DNA of 64,000 bases from an uncultured Hyphomicrobiales bacterium (GTDB taxonomy: Bacteria > Pseudomonadota > Alphaproteobacteria > Rhizobiales > Beijerinckiaceae), in assembly GCA_903847605.1 (NCBI GenBank), contig CAINED010000014.1:91865-155864 (forward strand). The letters are read 5' to 3'. Every line of letters starts with the position of its first letter. The stretch's first letter is position 1. The notes beneath the pieces are model-generated. The model saw only the letters and a program-made list of their open reading frames with translations, was not told where the DNA came from and searched no databases. Below, piece by piece: positions 1 to 8,271 of the stretch. Both the position numbers and the translations under genes were made by a program.

Positions 1-207
1 ATAGACGAGGTCGCCAGCCGTATTCACAATGGTGATAGCCATGCGCCAGTTGTTTTTCTTCGCTTCGGCGATGGCGGCCTGCCCGGCGGCCCGCGCCTGT
101 TCCTGCGTAATGCTGGGTCCGTAGGCGGGCGGCCCCGCCTGTTGCGCCATGGCGGGCAAAGCCAGCAACGCCAGCGCGCCGGTCACAGCGATTGTCAGTT
201 TGCGCAT
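1..207 (-). CDS. Secreted GlcG/HbpS-like (DUF336) protein, 5' part only
   Basis: The coding sequence runs off the left edge, so only the first 69 codons are present. It starts with a Sec signal peptide (MRKLTIAV..., hydrophobic core, cleavage after AMA-Q), followed by a stretch with ITQEQA and A.A.AKKNNW.MAI.IV. That stretch is typical of the GlcG/HbpS (DUF336) family, whose members bind haem or sit beside oxidoreductase genes. A GGAGG ribosome-binding site lies just upstream of the ATG at 205-207. The start and signal peptide are clear. The family assignment rests on the short N-terminal motif, and the catalytic or binding part lies outside the window. Confidence 0.75.
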   Translation of the reverse strand, partial: MRKLTIAVTGALALLALPAMAQQAGPPAYGPSITQEQARAAGQAAIAEAKKNNWRMAITIVNTAGDLVY

Positions 208-336
208 AAAATCCTCCCTCGATGCCACTCGCCGCCGGTCCCTCCCGGAAGCCACGGTCAAGTTGACAGCAAAGTCCGATTGCATGCAACGCGGCCGCAC
301 GCGATCCGCTGGCATGGTCCCTGCGACCGGCCGTTC

Positions 337-1593
337 ATGCTTCACGATCACAAGCAATTTCTTGGTGCCCCTGTGCCATTACGGCGCGAAACCGTGCTGA
401 CCTGGGTCTGCGGCGCGCTCTGCCTCGCTCTGCTCGGCCTTCTTGCCGCGCGCGGCATCTTGCGCGAACCGGCTGGCGTATCGAGCTACGGCGCGCTGGC
501 GGACGCATTCCTTCATGGCCGTCTCTACGTCGAAAAATGTCCGGAGATCGATTGCGCGGTTTTCAACGGCCGAACCTACATCATCTTTCCGCCGCTGCCC
601 GCGCTGACCTTGATACCCTTTGTTGCCTTGACCGGCCTGCCGGCCTTCAAGGGCGCCATAGCGCTCGCACTGATATTCGCCGCGATCTCGCTGTTCGTCT
701 GGCGACGCATTTTTGATGAGATGAATGTCGATCGGGTATCGGCAAACTGGCTGCTGGCCGCCATCGCCTTTTCAAGCCCGCTCTTCTACGTCGTGATGAA
801 GGCGAATGGCGCGTGGTTCATGGCGCAAAGCCTCGGTTTCCTGATGGCTACGCTCGCCATCGCCAGCGCCCTTCTGTGGCGAAACCTCTGGCTCGCCTGC
901 GGCTTTGCGGCGCTGGGATTTCTGTGCCGGCAGATGCTGATCTTCTATCCGCTGTTTCTGCTGCTGCTCGCGATGCCCGCTGGCGAAAGGTTGATGCCGC
1001 CATCGTTCGCGCGCATCCGTTCGATTGCGCTTGCGGCCTTGCCGGTGCTGGCGGCGCTCGCGCTGATCTTCGCCTATAACTACGCGCGCTTCGGCAATCC
1101 GCTCGACACCGGCTATGGCCATATCAGCAATCCCGGATCGACCGATTACATCACCCGGCGCTTGCAGGACTACGGACTCTTCTCCCCAAGATACGTGCTG
1201 TTCAATCTCTATCACCTGTTCCTGCAAGGCTTTCACGCGGAGTTCGATGCAACCCATCGTGTCGCGTTGACCGGCATCGACTGGAATGGCGCAGCGCTGC
1301 TCGTTGCATGTCCCTGGATCGCGCTGGCCTACTACATGAAGTTCGACCGCATCGCAGTCGCAGGCCTCGCCGTGATCGCCGTGATCGCAGGCATCACGCT
1401 CTTCTATCATTCCAACGGCTACGCACAGATCGGCGCGATGCGTTATGCGCTCGACTGGCTGCCGATTGCCTTCGTGCTGCTGGCGCGTTCCGCGAGGCCC
1501 GAAGCCTTCCGCGCCTTGCCGCTGCTCGTGACGATTGCAATCGCGATGAACGCGCTGTCGATAGCGACATCCGTATTCGCAGCCGGACGCTGA
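337..1593 (+). CDS. Multispanning membrane protein of unknown function
   Basis: A 418-residue protein with about ten hydrophobic segments (for example around residues 20-40 and most of 160-410). An early periplasmic-loop-like stretch (GRLYVEKCPEIDC, then a PPLPAL turn) recalls GT-C fold or PMT/ArnT-like membrane glycosyltransferases, but no catalytic motif can be named with certainty. The reading frame is open back to 142, but upstream starts would overlap the divergent gene at 1-207. The ATG at 337 is preferred, and GTG at 394 is an alternative. None has a strong ribosome-binding site. The convergent GtrA-like neighbour, also tied to cell-surface glycosylation, makes a role in polysaccharide or lipid-linked sugar chemistry possible. 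That role is inference. Confidence 0.6.
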   Translation: MLHDHKQFLGAPVPLRRETVLTWVCGALCLALLGLLAARGILREPAGVSSYGALADAFLHGRLYVEKCPEIDCAVFNGRTYIIFPPLPALTLIPFVALTGLPAFKGAIALALIFAAISLFVWRRIFDEMNVDRVSANWLLAAIAFSSPLFYVVMKANGAWFMAQSLGFLMATLAIASALLWRNLWLACGFAALGFLCRQMLIFYPLFLLLLAMPAGERLMPPSFARIRSIALAALPVLAALALIFAYNYARFGNPLDTGYGHISNPGSTDYITRRLQDYGLFSPRYVLFNLYHLFLQGFHAEFDATHRVALTGIDWNGAALLVACPWIALAYYMKFDRIAVAGLAVIAVIAGITLFYHSNGYAQIGAMRYALDWLPIAFVLLARSARPEAFRALPLLVTIAIAMNALSIATSVFAAGR

Positions 1594-1629
1594 CAAAGCA
1601 TATCAAGATTTAATCAGGTTATCTTTCGC

Positions 1630-2064
1630 TCACGCCGTCCGCTTGCGCGCGAACGTCAGCAGTCGGTGGCCCATGAAGTTGAAGATTGTGCCCGAAGCGA
1701 TGCCGCCGGCATGGGCCAGGGCTTCGGCAAGGCGCAGCGGCACATCGAAGCCGAGAAAGACGCCCCGAAGCGCAACGGCGACGGCCAGAACGACGGCAGT
1801 GCTGAACAGATTGACGCCCGCAAAGGCCGCGATCTGTCGCGGCAGGCGCGTACCCGCATCGCGAAAGACGAAGGTCCGGTAGAGTAGGAAGCCCGCCACG
1901 AAGCCGCAGCCCTGCGCGCCCAGCACCGCCCATTCGAACGGCATGACTTCCGAGAGGGGAAAGCGGGACAGGAAATTGACGCCCGTCGCCGTCGCGCCTG
2001 CGGCGGCATAGCGGATGGCAACCCCTGTATCGATCCCGGCCCGGCCGGCGAGTTCGCGGATCAT
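1630..2064 (-). CDS. GtrA-like flippase family membrane protein
   Basis: A 144-residue protein with four hydrophobic segments and the GtrA pattern: an N-terminal IRYAAAGATATGVNF-type first helix, a central FVAGFLLYRTFVF segment and a C-terminal FNFMGHRLLTF followed by basic residues. GtrA proteins are four-helix membrane proteins thought to move polyprenyl-phosphate-linked sugars across the inner membrane. The ATG at 2062-2064 is chosen because a strong GGGGGAAA ribosome-binding site precedes it and GtrA proteins start close to the first helix. A longer in-frame start exists at 2112-2114 and further upstream. It converges on the membrane protein ending at 1593. Confidence 0.8.
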   Translation of the reverse strand: MIRELAGRAGIDTGVAIRYAAAGATATGVNFLSRFPLSEVMPFEWAVLGAQGCGFVAGFLLYRTFVFRDAGTRLPRQIAAFAGVNLFSTAVVLAVAVALRGVFLGFDVPLRLAEALAHAGGIASGTIFNFMGHRLLTFARKRTA

Positions 2065-2293
2065 TCCAATTTCCCCCGATTTGAAACAGACATGGTTCGT
2101 AGTGGCGCTCATTGCGCCAGCACGGGGCGATGACGGCGGCGCAAATCTCTGCGAACCGCTTTCTGCCCCAAACGAGGCAAGCTCCGCGCCCGAAGCGCCG
2201 CATTTTCCGCTCGCATCCCCGTAGCATCGTGCTATAGACCCGCGCCGGCGAATGCGCCGGGCGGACCGGCGCGCCGGAACGTGGGGACGCGCG

Positions 2294-2378
2294 GCGGGCG
2301 TGGCGGAACTGGTAGACGCAGTGGATTTAGGTTCCACCGCTGCAAGGCATGGGGGTTCGAGTCCCTCCGCCCGCACCA
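2294..2378 (+). tRNA. tRNA-Leu (anticodon UAG)
   Basis: An 85-nt class II tRNA. Acceptor arms GCGGGCG and CGCCCGC pair perfectly, and discriminator A is followed by an encoded CCA. The anticodon stem GTGGA/TCCAC encloses the loop TTTAGGT, giving anticodon UAG, which reads CUA/CUG leucine codons. A long variable arm and a GGTTCGAGTCC T-arm are visible. It lies about 100 bp upstream of tig. Confidence 0.97.
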
Positions 2379-2479
2379 TTCGCGCGAAGGCTGGCGCTAC
2401 AGGCAGTTCGGCGGCAAGGCGACTTGCATTCCGCGAGGCCGAGTAAGTTTTTGGATTTGCAAGGTAAAGGGCAGACAAA

Positions 2480-3832
2480 ATGCAGGTGACCGAAACCCTC
2501 TCCGAAGGCCTCAAGCGCGCCTATAAGGTTGTGCTGCCGATGGACGATCTCGCCAAGCGGCTCGACGATCAGCTCAACGATATGAAAAACAAGGTGCAGA
2601 TCCGCGGCTTCCGTCCGGGCAAGGTGCCGGTCGCCCATCTCAAGAAGGTCTATGGCAAGTCGGTCATGGCGGACGTGCTGCAGAACGCCGTCAACGAGGT
2701 CAATCGCAAGATCATCGACGACAACGGCCTGAAGCTCGCAGGCGAGCCGAAGATCGATATCGACGGCGGCGACCAGAGCGTCGAGAAGGCCATCGCGGTC
2801 CAGGGCGACCTTGCCTTCACCGTCAATCTCGAAGTCCTGCCGAAGTTCGAAATCGGCGAATTCGGCGATGTGTCGCTCGAGCGTCAGGTGGTCGAGGTCT
2901 CCGACAGCGAAGTCGACGATGCCCTCAAGAACATGGCCGACCAGTCGCGTCCCTTCAGCGAAAAGGACGGCGGGGCCGCCAAGGGCGACAAGGTTACGCT
3001 GGATTTCGCCGGCAAGGTCGAGGGCGTCGCTTTCGACGGCGGCACGGGCACGGACATGGATGTCGTACTCGGCTCCAATTCCTTCATCCCCGGTTTCGAA
3101 GAGCAGCTCGAGGGCATCAAGGCGGGCGAGTCCCGCGTGCTCAATGTGAAGTTTCCCGAGGGCTATCAGGCCGCCCATCTCGCCGGAAAGGACGCCACTT
3201 TCGATGTGACGGCCAAGAAGGTTGAGGCGCCCGGCGAAGTCGCGATGGACGACGAATTCGCCAAGAAATTCGGCCTCGACTCCCTCGACAAGCTGAAGGA
3301 TGCCGTGCGCGCCGACGTCGCCCGCCAGTATCAGGGCTTTTCGCGCGAGAAGCTGAAGCGCGCGCTCTTCGATCAGCTCAACGGCAAGTACACGTTCGAC
3401 CTGCCGGAAATGCTGGTGGAACAGGAATTCAACAATATCTGGCAGCAGGTCGAGGGCGAGCGCCGTCAGTCGGGCAAGTCGTTCGAGGACGAGGGCACGA
3501 CGGAAGAAGCCGCCCGCGCTGACTACCGCAAGATCGCCGAACGCCGCGTGCGTCTCGGCCTCGTGCTGGCGCAGGTCGGCGAGGAAGCCAAGGTCGAAGT
3601 AACCGACGATGAGCTGACCCAGGCCATCATCGCCCGCGCCCGTCAGTATCCCGGTCAGGAAAAGGCGATCTGGGATTTCTACCGCAACAACCCGCAGCAG
3701 GTCGCTTCCATCCGCGCGCCGCTGTTCGAGGAAAAGGTTGTCGACGTGATCCTCGGCAAGGCCAAGGTCGCCGACAAGACCGTCAGCAAGGAAGACCTGA
3801 TGAAGGCCGACGAGGCGGAAGCCGCGGCCTGA
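2480..3832 (+). CDS. tig: Trigger factor, ribosome-associated chaperone
   Basis: A 450-residue protein of normal family length. The N-terminal ribosome-binding domain carries the diagnostic GFRPGKVP loop (residues 43-50) that docks at the exit tunnel. The middle has an FKBP-type peptidyl-prolyl isomerase domain (about 150-240: [31 protein letters not shown]). The rest forms the helical chaperone arms. It folds nascent chains in the cytoplasm. The ATG is preceded by AAAGGG at a suitable distance. A rho-independent terminator follows at 3856. Location just before clpP and clpX is the usual bacterial arrangement. Confidence 0.97.
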   Translation: MQVTETLSEGLKRAYKVVLPMDDLAKRLDDQLNDMKNKVQIRGFRPGKVPVAHLKKVYGKSVMADVLQNAVNEVNRKIIDDNGLKLAGEPKIDIDGGDQSVEKAIAVQGDLAFTVNLEVLPKFEIGEFGDVSLERQVVEVSDSEVDDALKNMADQSRPFSEKDGGAAKGDKVTLDFAGKVEGVAFDGGTGTDMDVVLGSNSFIPGFEEQLEGIKAGESRVLNVKFPEGYQAAHLAGKDATFDVTAKKVEAPGEVAMDDEFAKKFGLDSLDKLKDAVRADVARQYQGFSREKLKRALFDQLNGKYTFDLPEMLVEQEFNNIWQQVEGERRQSGKSFEDEGTTEEAARADYRKIAERRVRLGLVLAQVGEEAKVEVTDDELTQAIIARARQYPGQEKAIWDFYRNNPQQVASIRAPLFEEKVVDVILGKAKVADKTVSKEDLMKADEAEAAA

Positions 3833-3855
3833 ATCACTGACTGACAACGCATTGG

Positions 3856-3882
3856 CAGGCGGCCATCGGCCGCCTGTTTGCT
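3856..3882 (+). terminator. Rho-independent terminator after tig
   Basis: Perfect 9-bp inverted repeat CAGGCGGCC-ATC-GGCCGCCTG followed by TTTGCTT, placed 23 bp after the tig stop. Because the stem is symmetrical it could also stop the convergent minus-strand transcript ending at 3893. Confidence 0.85.
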
Positions 3883-3892
3883 TGAGTACTAT

Positions 3893-4486
3893 TCATCGAT
3901 AGCGATCGATCATGCGGTCGATTTCCTTTGGGCTCGACGTACTCACGACTGTGCCGTCGTCTTGGTTCAATTGCGCGACCTTGGTATAGAGCGCAATCGA
4001 ACCGCAGAGAATTTCGACGTAGTAAGTTGCAGGCTGGTAGAGGCTTTCGAAAATCGCATAGTCCCAGTTTCTTTCGAACACCTGCCGCACTCTTATCCGG
4101 CGGTCGCCGACATCCAGCGCCGTTCGCACGCAAGAATAGAGAGCAGGCGGAAGCACGAATGTATCAGGCCCGATTGCGTCGATACGTTTGACGAGCAAGT
4201 CGCGGAGTTCGCGCTTTGAGGAGCCGGTGAGTTCTGGCCGCAGCTCCAGCGACATGTAATCCGATTTGTACAGGTCAAATGCGCCCTGCACATCTAGGCG
4301 GATGTCCATGACGAGCCCGTTCCATGGCCCGAACGGTACTTCCGCCAGCAAGGACATGACCTCTTCGACAACCGGATCGCCGGCAAGCAAATCCCGGCAC
4401 CTCCTTAAAAACTGCCAGTCGCGTTCCGAAAGCGCCGCGCCGGACAGCTCGACATCGGTTTTATTTGTCACCGAATGGTCCCTCAT
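3893..4486 (-). CDS. Hypothetical cytoplasmic protein
   Basis: No recognised family. About 197 residues (from ATG 4486), acidic and largely hydrophilic, without signal peptide or membrane segment. It contains a WQFLRRCRDLL helix near the N-terminus and VFERNWDYAIFESLYQPATYYVE in two adjoining segments near the C-terminus. Start choice is uncertain. ATG 4486 gives a 26-bp overlap with the gene upstream. GTG at 4469-4471 has a better-placed AGGGA motif and gives a shorter overlap. The overlap with 4461-5003 and the short gap to 5030-5536 indicate a three-gene operon of unknown role. Confidence 0.6.
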   Translation of the reverse strand: MRDHSVTNKTDVELSGAALSERDWQFLRRCRDLLAGDPVVEEVMSLLAEVPFGPWNGLVMDIRLDVQGAFDLYKSDYMSLELRPELTGSSKRELRDLLVKRIDAIGPDTFVLPPALYSCVRTALDVGDRRIRVRQVFERNWDYAIFESLYQPATYYVEILCGSIALYTKVAQLNQDDGTVVSTSSPKEIDRMIDRYR

Positions 4487-5003
4487 CGAGAGATTTCGCC
4501 ATTGTGGCCGCAAGATAACGAGCTAATTTCAGTCCTTCTGAGGCGACGGCAAAGTCGATCACGGGAACCGTCGAACCGTCGGCGAGTGCGAGATTGATTC
4601 TGAGGCCGGGCGCTCCGTATCGCGCCCCATTCATCAGGCTGGTCAGTCGCAGCATTTCCACCGAAGCCAGTTCTATGTCCCGGTCCGCAATACCAATCCT
4701 CTTCGCAAGGCCGGGATTGGTATGCGAGAGCAGAATTCTTTGCCGGGGCAAATCGAGCGCCAGATTCCACGAAGCCCTGAAGCGGCCGAACGCAATCATG
4801 GCAATCGCGACGAAGAACAGGACGCCGGCGAAGATTGCCTTGATCGAAGGATAGAAGAGTAGCAGCAGGGCGGGAATGCCGATCCCGCAACCGCAGATCA
4901 CCCAAAACTCCGTGGAGGTCCACGGCGCCGGCGTGATCTTGAGAACGCCATTGTCGTTTTCGAGTCGCAGGTGATCAGGCCAATCTTGCGCCGGTCCGGT
5001 CAT
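4461..5003 (-). CDS. Hypothetical two-helix membrane protein
   Basis: About 180 residues. Two adjacent hydrophobic segments (roughly residues 30-50 and 53-72) are joined by a tight turn (FYPSIKA), and a cytoplasmic or periplasmic domain of about 105 residues follows. The first 30 residues look like a short beta-rich stretch (LRLENDNGVLKITP). The layout resembles small PH-like membrane proteins, but no family is assigned. The ATG at 5001-5003 is chosen because longer versions would run into the gene at 5030-5536. Its 3' end overlaps the next gene, suggesting translational coupling. Confidence 0.6.
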   Translation of the reverse strand: MTGPAQDWPDHLRLENDNGVLKITPAPWTSTEFWVICGCGIGIPALLLLFYPSIKAIFAGVLFFVAIAMIAFGRFRASWNLALDLPRQRILLSHTNPGLAKRIGIADRDIELASVEMLRLTSLMNGARYGAPGLRINLALADGSTVPVIDFAVASEGLKLARYLAATMAKSLDEGPFGDK

Positions 5004-5029
5004 CTGAGGATGGCGCAAGGGTTCACGCA

Positions 5030-5536
5030 CTATTTTCTTGCCGCCTCGAGTGCAGCGCTCCGCAGTGATTGCGGCCCTTGCGACATCAGTCGCTTGCACT
5101 CCCAAGGCTTGCCGTTGTCGCTGTAGTTGCGCGGATTGCCGCTGTCCCGTCGCCCATAGCCGCGATATCCGCGCGGATCGGCCAGATGAAAGCGGTCCAT
5201 CGCGGCGCGCCGGAAGGTCCAGCAATGGGCCACGCCCTTGGCCCAGTCGTCTTTGTAGTAGTAGCAGACCTGATCGCCGACGATGTCCCAGCAGCCGTTC
5301 TCGATGGTCTCGTAGCCGTTGAAGCCGAAGACGCGCCCGTCGGGCAGATGATACTCGTCTCCGACGGTCAGGTCCTGCCGCACCACCCAGACGGTATTTC
5401 CAGACAGGATTCGGCGCAGTTCCTCGCCGCCGATCAATTCATTCTTCTCTTCCGTGCGCGCGACCCCGCCGGCGAACGCCAGCAGGGCGAGGAGGGCGAT
5501 AGCGGTCCGGATCGGTCGGCGCGGGGACAAGGGCAT
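5030..5536 (-). CDS. Small secreted protein of unknown function
   Basis: 168 residues beginning with a Sec signal peptide (basic MPLSPRRPIRT, hydrophobic IALLALLAF, cleavage near GVART). The mature part has an ILSGNTVW motif, a GNG-like turn, paired cysteines in GCWDIVGDQVCYYY and a further C in AHCW, then a Gly/Tyr/Arg-rich tail (RGYRGYGRR). The pattern resembles short periplasmic proteins of the DUF995 type, where a small beta-sheet domain contains W...C...C, but this is only a resemblance. First gene of the minus-strand operon 5536-3893, divergent from clpP. Confidence 0.6.
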   Translation of the reverse strand: MPLSPRRPIRTAIALLALLAFAGGVARTEEKNELIGGEELRRILSGNTVWVVRQDLTVGDEYHLPDGRVFGFNGYETIENGCWDIVGDQVCYYYKDDWAKGVAHCWTFRRAAMDRFHLADPRGYRGYGRRDSGNPRNYSDNGKPWECKRLMSQGPQSLRSAALEAARK

Positions 5537-5755
5537 TCTCTGGGTTTACCGGCAGCTTTGGCGTCTACAGTCCAAAAATGGCGCAGATTCGATGCGCGCT
5601 GGCGCACACGACGGGTTGGCTGAAGGTTCGCGGCGGCAGATTGTAACTCCGTTCATCAAAATGTTCCCTGCCCATTGCGCGCCGCGAAGTGATGACTATT
5701 TTCGGGATCGAACCGATTCCCGGTTTCCTTCCCCTGCTCACGTGAGCCCCCAGCC

Positions 5756-6382
5756 ATGCGCGATCCGATCGACCTCTACAATTCCTTTGTGATTCCCAGC
5801 GTGGAGGAAGTCACCTCGCGCGGCAGTTACCGCTACGACATTTTCTCCCGCCTGCTGAAAGAGCGCATCATTTTCATGGCCGGTCCGGTCGAGGACCAGG
5901 TGGCCACGCTCGTGGTTGCGCAGCTTTTGTACCTTGAGGCTGACAATCCCAAGAAGGAAATCTACCTTTACATCAACTCGCCCGGCGGCGTCGTGACGGC
6001 CGGCCTGTCGATCTACGACACCATGCAGTTCATCCGTCCGAAAGTTTCGACGCTCTGCACCGGGCAGGCCGCCTCAATGGGCTCGCTGCTCCTGTGCGCC
6101 GGGGAGAAAGACATGCGCTTCTGCCTGCCGAACGCGCGGGTGATGGTGCACCAGCCCTCCGGCGGCTTCCAGGGCCAAGCCTCTGATATCGAACGTCATG
6201 CGCAGGACATCATCAAGATCAAGCGGCGCCTGAACGAGATCTATGTCCACCACACCGGCCGCGATTACGACACCATCGAGCGCACGCTCGATCGCGACCA
6301 TTTCATGACCGCCGAAGAGGCGCTCGCTTTTGGGCTCGTGGACAAGGTGCTGGAAAAGCGGCCGGAAACGGACGCGGCCTGA
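5756..6382 (+). CDS. clpP: ATP-dependent Clp protease proteolytic subunit
   Basis: A 208-residue serine peptidase forming the tetradecameric ClpP barrel. The catalytic triad is intact: Ser107 in GQAASMGS, His132 in VMVHQPSGG and Asp181 in LDRDHF. The spacings of 25 and 49 equal those of E. coli ClpP. The INSPGG motif (74-79) is present. Together with ClpX, encoded 342 bp downstream, it degrades unfolded and tagged cytoplasmic proteins. There is no strong ribosome-binding site (TGAGCC.. precedes the ATG), but the N-terminus [14 protein letters not shown] is the normal one for alphaproteobacteria. Confidence 0.98.
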   Translation: MRDPIDLYNSFVIPSVEEVTSRGSYRYDIFSRLLKERIIFMAGPVEDQVATLVVAQLLYLEADNPKKEIYLYINSPGGVVTAGLSIYDTMQFIRPKVSTLCTGQAASMGSLLLCAGEKDMRFCLPNARVMVHQPSGGFQGQASDIERHAQDIIKIKRRLNEIYVHHTGRDYDTIERTLDRDHFMTAEEALAFGLVDKVLEKRPETDAA

Positions 6383-6724
6383 ATCCTGGCGGTCTCGCAA
6401 CCGCTGCCCCAGTGTGGCGCGCCTGCACGGGGTACGGAAATTGCTAGCTTGGCAGAGGTTGCAGCAGGCTGCTTTAACTTGATCCGCCGGGTTCCGCGTG
6501 CTTGCATTGCAGCATTCGGGTGCTTCGGGGTCAGAAGCACCGGCGAATCCGGATCTGCGCAGGGCGCATGGCCGGCGGCGTTTTCCGCTGGTTACAGGCC
6601 CGTCATTCGCTGATAGCGTGGGATTCGAAGCGGGAAGCGCTACCTTTTGTTAGGAGCGGTTCCCATATCTTGAAAACCGGACTGATTCTGCCGGGGACGC
6701 AGAAAGGTCCGGACGGAGAAAGAA
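6383..6724. other. Non-coding gap between clpP and clpX (342 bp)
   Basis: No convincing gene. The short open frames here lack ribosome-binding sites and family features. A CCCATAT element at 6662-6668 resembles the -10 part of an RpoH promoter, but no good -35 element is found at the right distance, so the call stays tentative. The gap is long enough for clpX to have its own promoter. Confidence 0.5.
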
Positions 6725-7987
6725 ATGGCTAAAGCCGAAGGCGAATCCCGCAATACCCTCTACTGCTCCTTCTGCGGAAAGAGCCAGCACGAGGTGCGCA
6801 AACTGATCGCCGGTCCGACCGTGTTCATCTGCGATGAATGCGTCGAACTTTGCATGGACATCATCCGCGAGGAATCGAAGTCGTCGCTGGTGAAAAACCG
6901 CGAGGGCATCCCGACGCCGCGCGAAATCTGCAAGGTCCTCGACGACTACGTGATCGGGCAGGCGCAGGCCAAGCGCGTTCTCTCGGTCGCGGTCCACAAC
7001 CATTACAAGCGCCTGAACCACGCCACGAAACATTCGGACGTGGAGCTGGCCAAGTCGAACATTCTGCTGATCGGCCCGACCGGTTCCGGCAAGACGCTGC
7101 TCGCGCAGACGCTCGCCCGGATCCTCGACGTGCCCTTCACCATGGCCGACGCCACGACGCTGACCGAAGCCGGCTATGTCGGCGAGGACGTCGAAAACAT
7201 CATCCTCAAGCTGCTGCAGGCCTCGGACTACAATGTCGAGCGGGCCCAGCGCGGCATCGTCTATATCGACGAAATCGACAAGATCTCGCGCAAGTCCGAT
7301 AACCCCTCGATCACCCGCGACGTGTCGGGCGAGGGCGTTCAGCAGGCGCTGCTCAAGATCATGGAAGGCACGGTCGCCAGCGTTCCCCCGCAGGGCGGGC
7401 GCAAGCATCCGCAGCAGGAATTCCTGCAGGTCGACACGACGAACATCCTGTTCATCTGCGGCGGCGCCTTCGCCGGCCTCGAGCGCATCATCTCCCAGCG
7501 CGGCAAGTCGACGTCGATCGGTTTTGGCGCCAAAGTGACTGCGCCCGACGATCGCCGGACGGGCGAGATCTTCAGCAAGGTCGAGCCGGAAGATCTGCTG
7601 AAGTTCGGCCTGATCCCGGAATTCGTCGGCCGTCTCCCCGTCATTGCGACGCTCGAGGATCTCGACGAAGCCGCGCTCAAGACCATTCTCACCGAACCGA
7701 AGAACGCGCTGGTGAAGCAGTACCAGCGGCTCTTCGAAATGGAGAATGTCGAACTCAGCTTCCAGGACGAGGCGCTCAGCGTCGTCGCCCGCAAGGCCAT
7801 CGAGCGCAAGACCGGCGCGCGCGGCCTCCGTTCGATCATGGAAGGGATTTTGCTCGACACGATGTTCGACCTGCCGGGCCTCGAAGGCGTCGAGCAGGTG
7901 GTCATCGGGCCGGAGGTGGTCGACGGCAAGGCGCGCCCGCTCTACATTTATTCCGAGCGCCAGGAACGTTCGGGCGCGAGCGCGTAA
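6725..7987 (+). CDS. clpX: ATP-dependent Clp protease ATP-binding subunit ClpX
   Basis: 420 residues, standard length. The N-terminal zinc finger has Cys14, Cys17, Cys36 and Cys39. Walker A is GPTGSGKT (117-124) and Walker B is VYIDE (179-183). The substrate-gripping pore loop GYVG is at 150-153, and the IGF loop that docks on ClpP is at 265-267. Arginine-finger and sensor regions (GARGLRSI) are present near the C-terminus. It is the AAA+ unfoldase that feeds substrates to ClpP. GGAGAAAG precedes the ATG. Confidence 0.98.
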   Translation: MAKAEGESRNTLYCSFCGKSQHEVRKLIAGPTVFICDECVELCMDIIREESKSSLVKNREGIPTPREICKVLDDYVIGQAQAKRVLSVAVHNHYKRLNHATKHSDVELAKSNILLIGPTGSGKTLLAQTLARILDVPFTMADATTLTEAGYVGEDVENIILKLLQASDYNVERAQRGIVYIDEIDKISRKSDNPSITRDVSGEGVQQALLKIMEGTVASVPPQGGRKHPQQEFLQVDTTNILFICGGAFAGLERIISQRGKSTSIGFGAKVTAPDDRRTGEIFSKVEPEDLLKFGLIPEFVGRLPVIATLEDLDEAALKTILTEPKNALVKQYQRLFEMENVELSFQDEALSVVARKAIERKTGARGLRSIMEGILLDTMFDLPGLEGVEQVVIGPEVVDGKARPLYIYSERQERSGASA

Positions 7988-7998
7988 TCCCGTGTAAA

Positions 7999-8035
7999 AC
8001 GCCGCTGCCGCCGGGCCTTCCGGCTGCCGCGGCGT
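7999..8035 (+). terminator. GC-rich hairpin after clpX
   Basis: Outer arms ACGCCGC/GCGGCGT and an inner GCCGG/CCGGC pair form an interrupted stem 12 bp after the clpX stop. No T-run follows (the next bases are CTTGAA, the -35 of the lon promoter candidate), so it may be a weak or factor-assisted terminator. Confidence 0.5.
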
Positions 8036-8064
8036 CTTGAATATGCCCGATAAAGTTGCCATGT
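8036..8064 (+). promoter_or_regulatory. Candidate RpoH (heat-shock) promoter for lon
   Basis: CTTGAA at 8036-8041, a 17-bp spacer and CCATGT at 8059-8064 match the sigma-32 type consensus (CTTGAA ... CCATNT). The element lies 208 bp upstream of the lon start codon and directly after the clpX hairpin. Heat-shock control of lon is well established in proteobacteria. Assignment here rests on sequence match only. Confidence 0.55.
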
Positions 8065-8271
8065 GGTGTGAACGCGGGCGAGAGTTCTAATCAAGCCGCC
8101 GCCGGCGAGAGTGAAACCCGCAAAAGCGCCTCTAAAGGGCTTTTGCAAGGCGTAACAGTCCACAGGCCGGCATTCCCTTCACCGGACCGAATCTGTTCTG
8201 TTGGATGTGTTCACGCCCCTGTTGCGGCAGCCTTTGGGAGCCGGAGCAGAGCTAGAGAACAGGACAGAGCC

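Noticed and set aside
2294..2378. tRNA-Leu with TAG in the anticodon read as an amber suppressor
   Set aside because: The anticodon UAG pairs with CUA/CUG codons. An amber suppressor would need anticodon CUA. It cannot explain read-through at 26422.
2327..3847. 506-codon open frame antisense to tig
   Set aside because: It mirrors the codon structure of tig, has no ribosome-binding site or family motif, and such antisense frames are common in GC-rich genes.
6650..8062. 470-codon open frame antisense to clpX
   Set aside because: Same reason: clpX is fully recognised on the other strand with all motifs.
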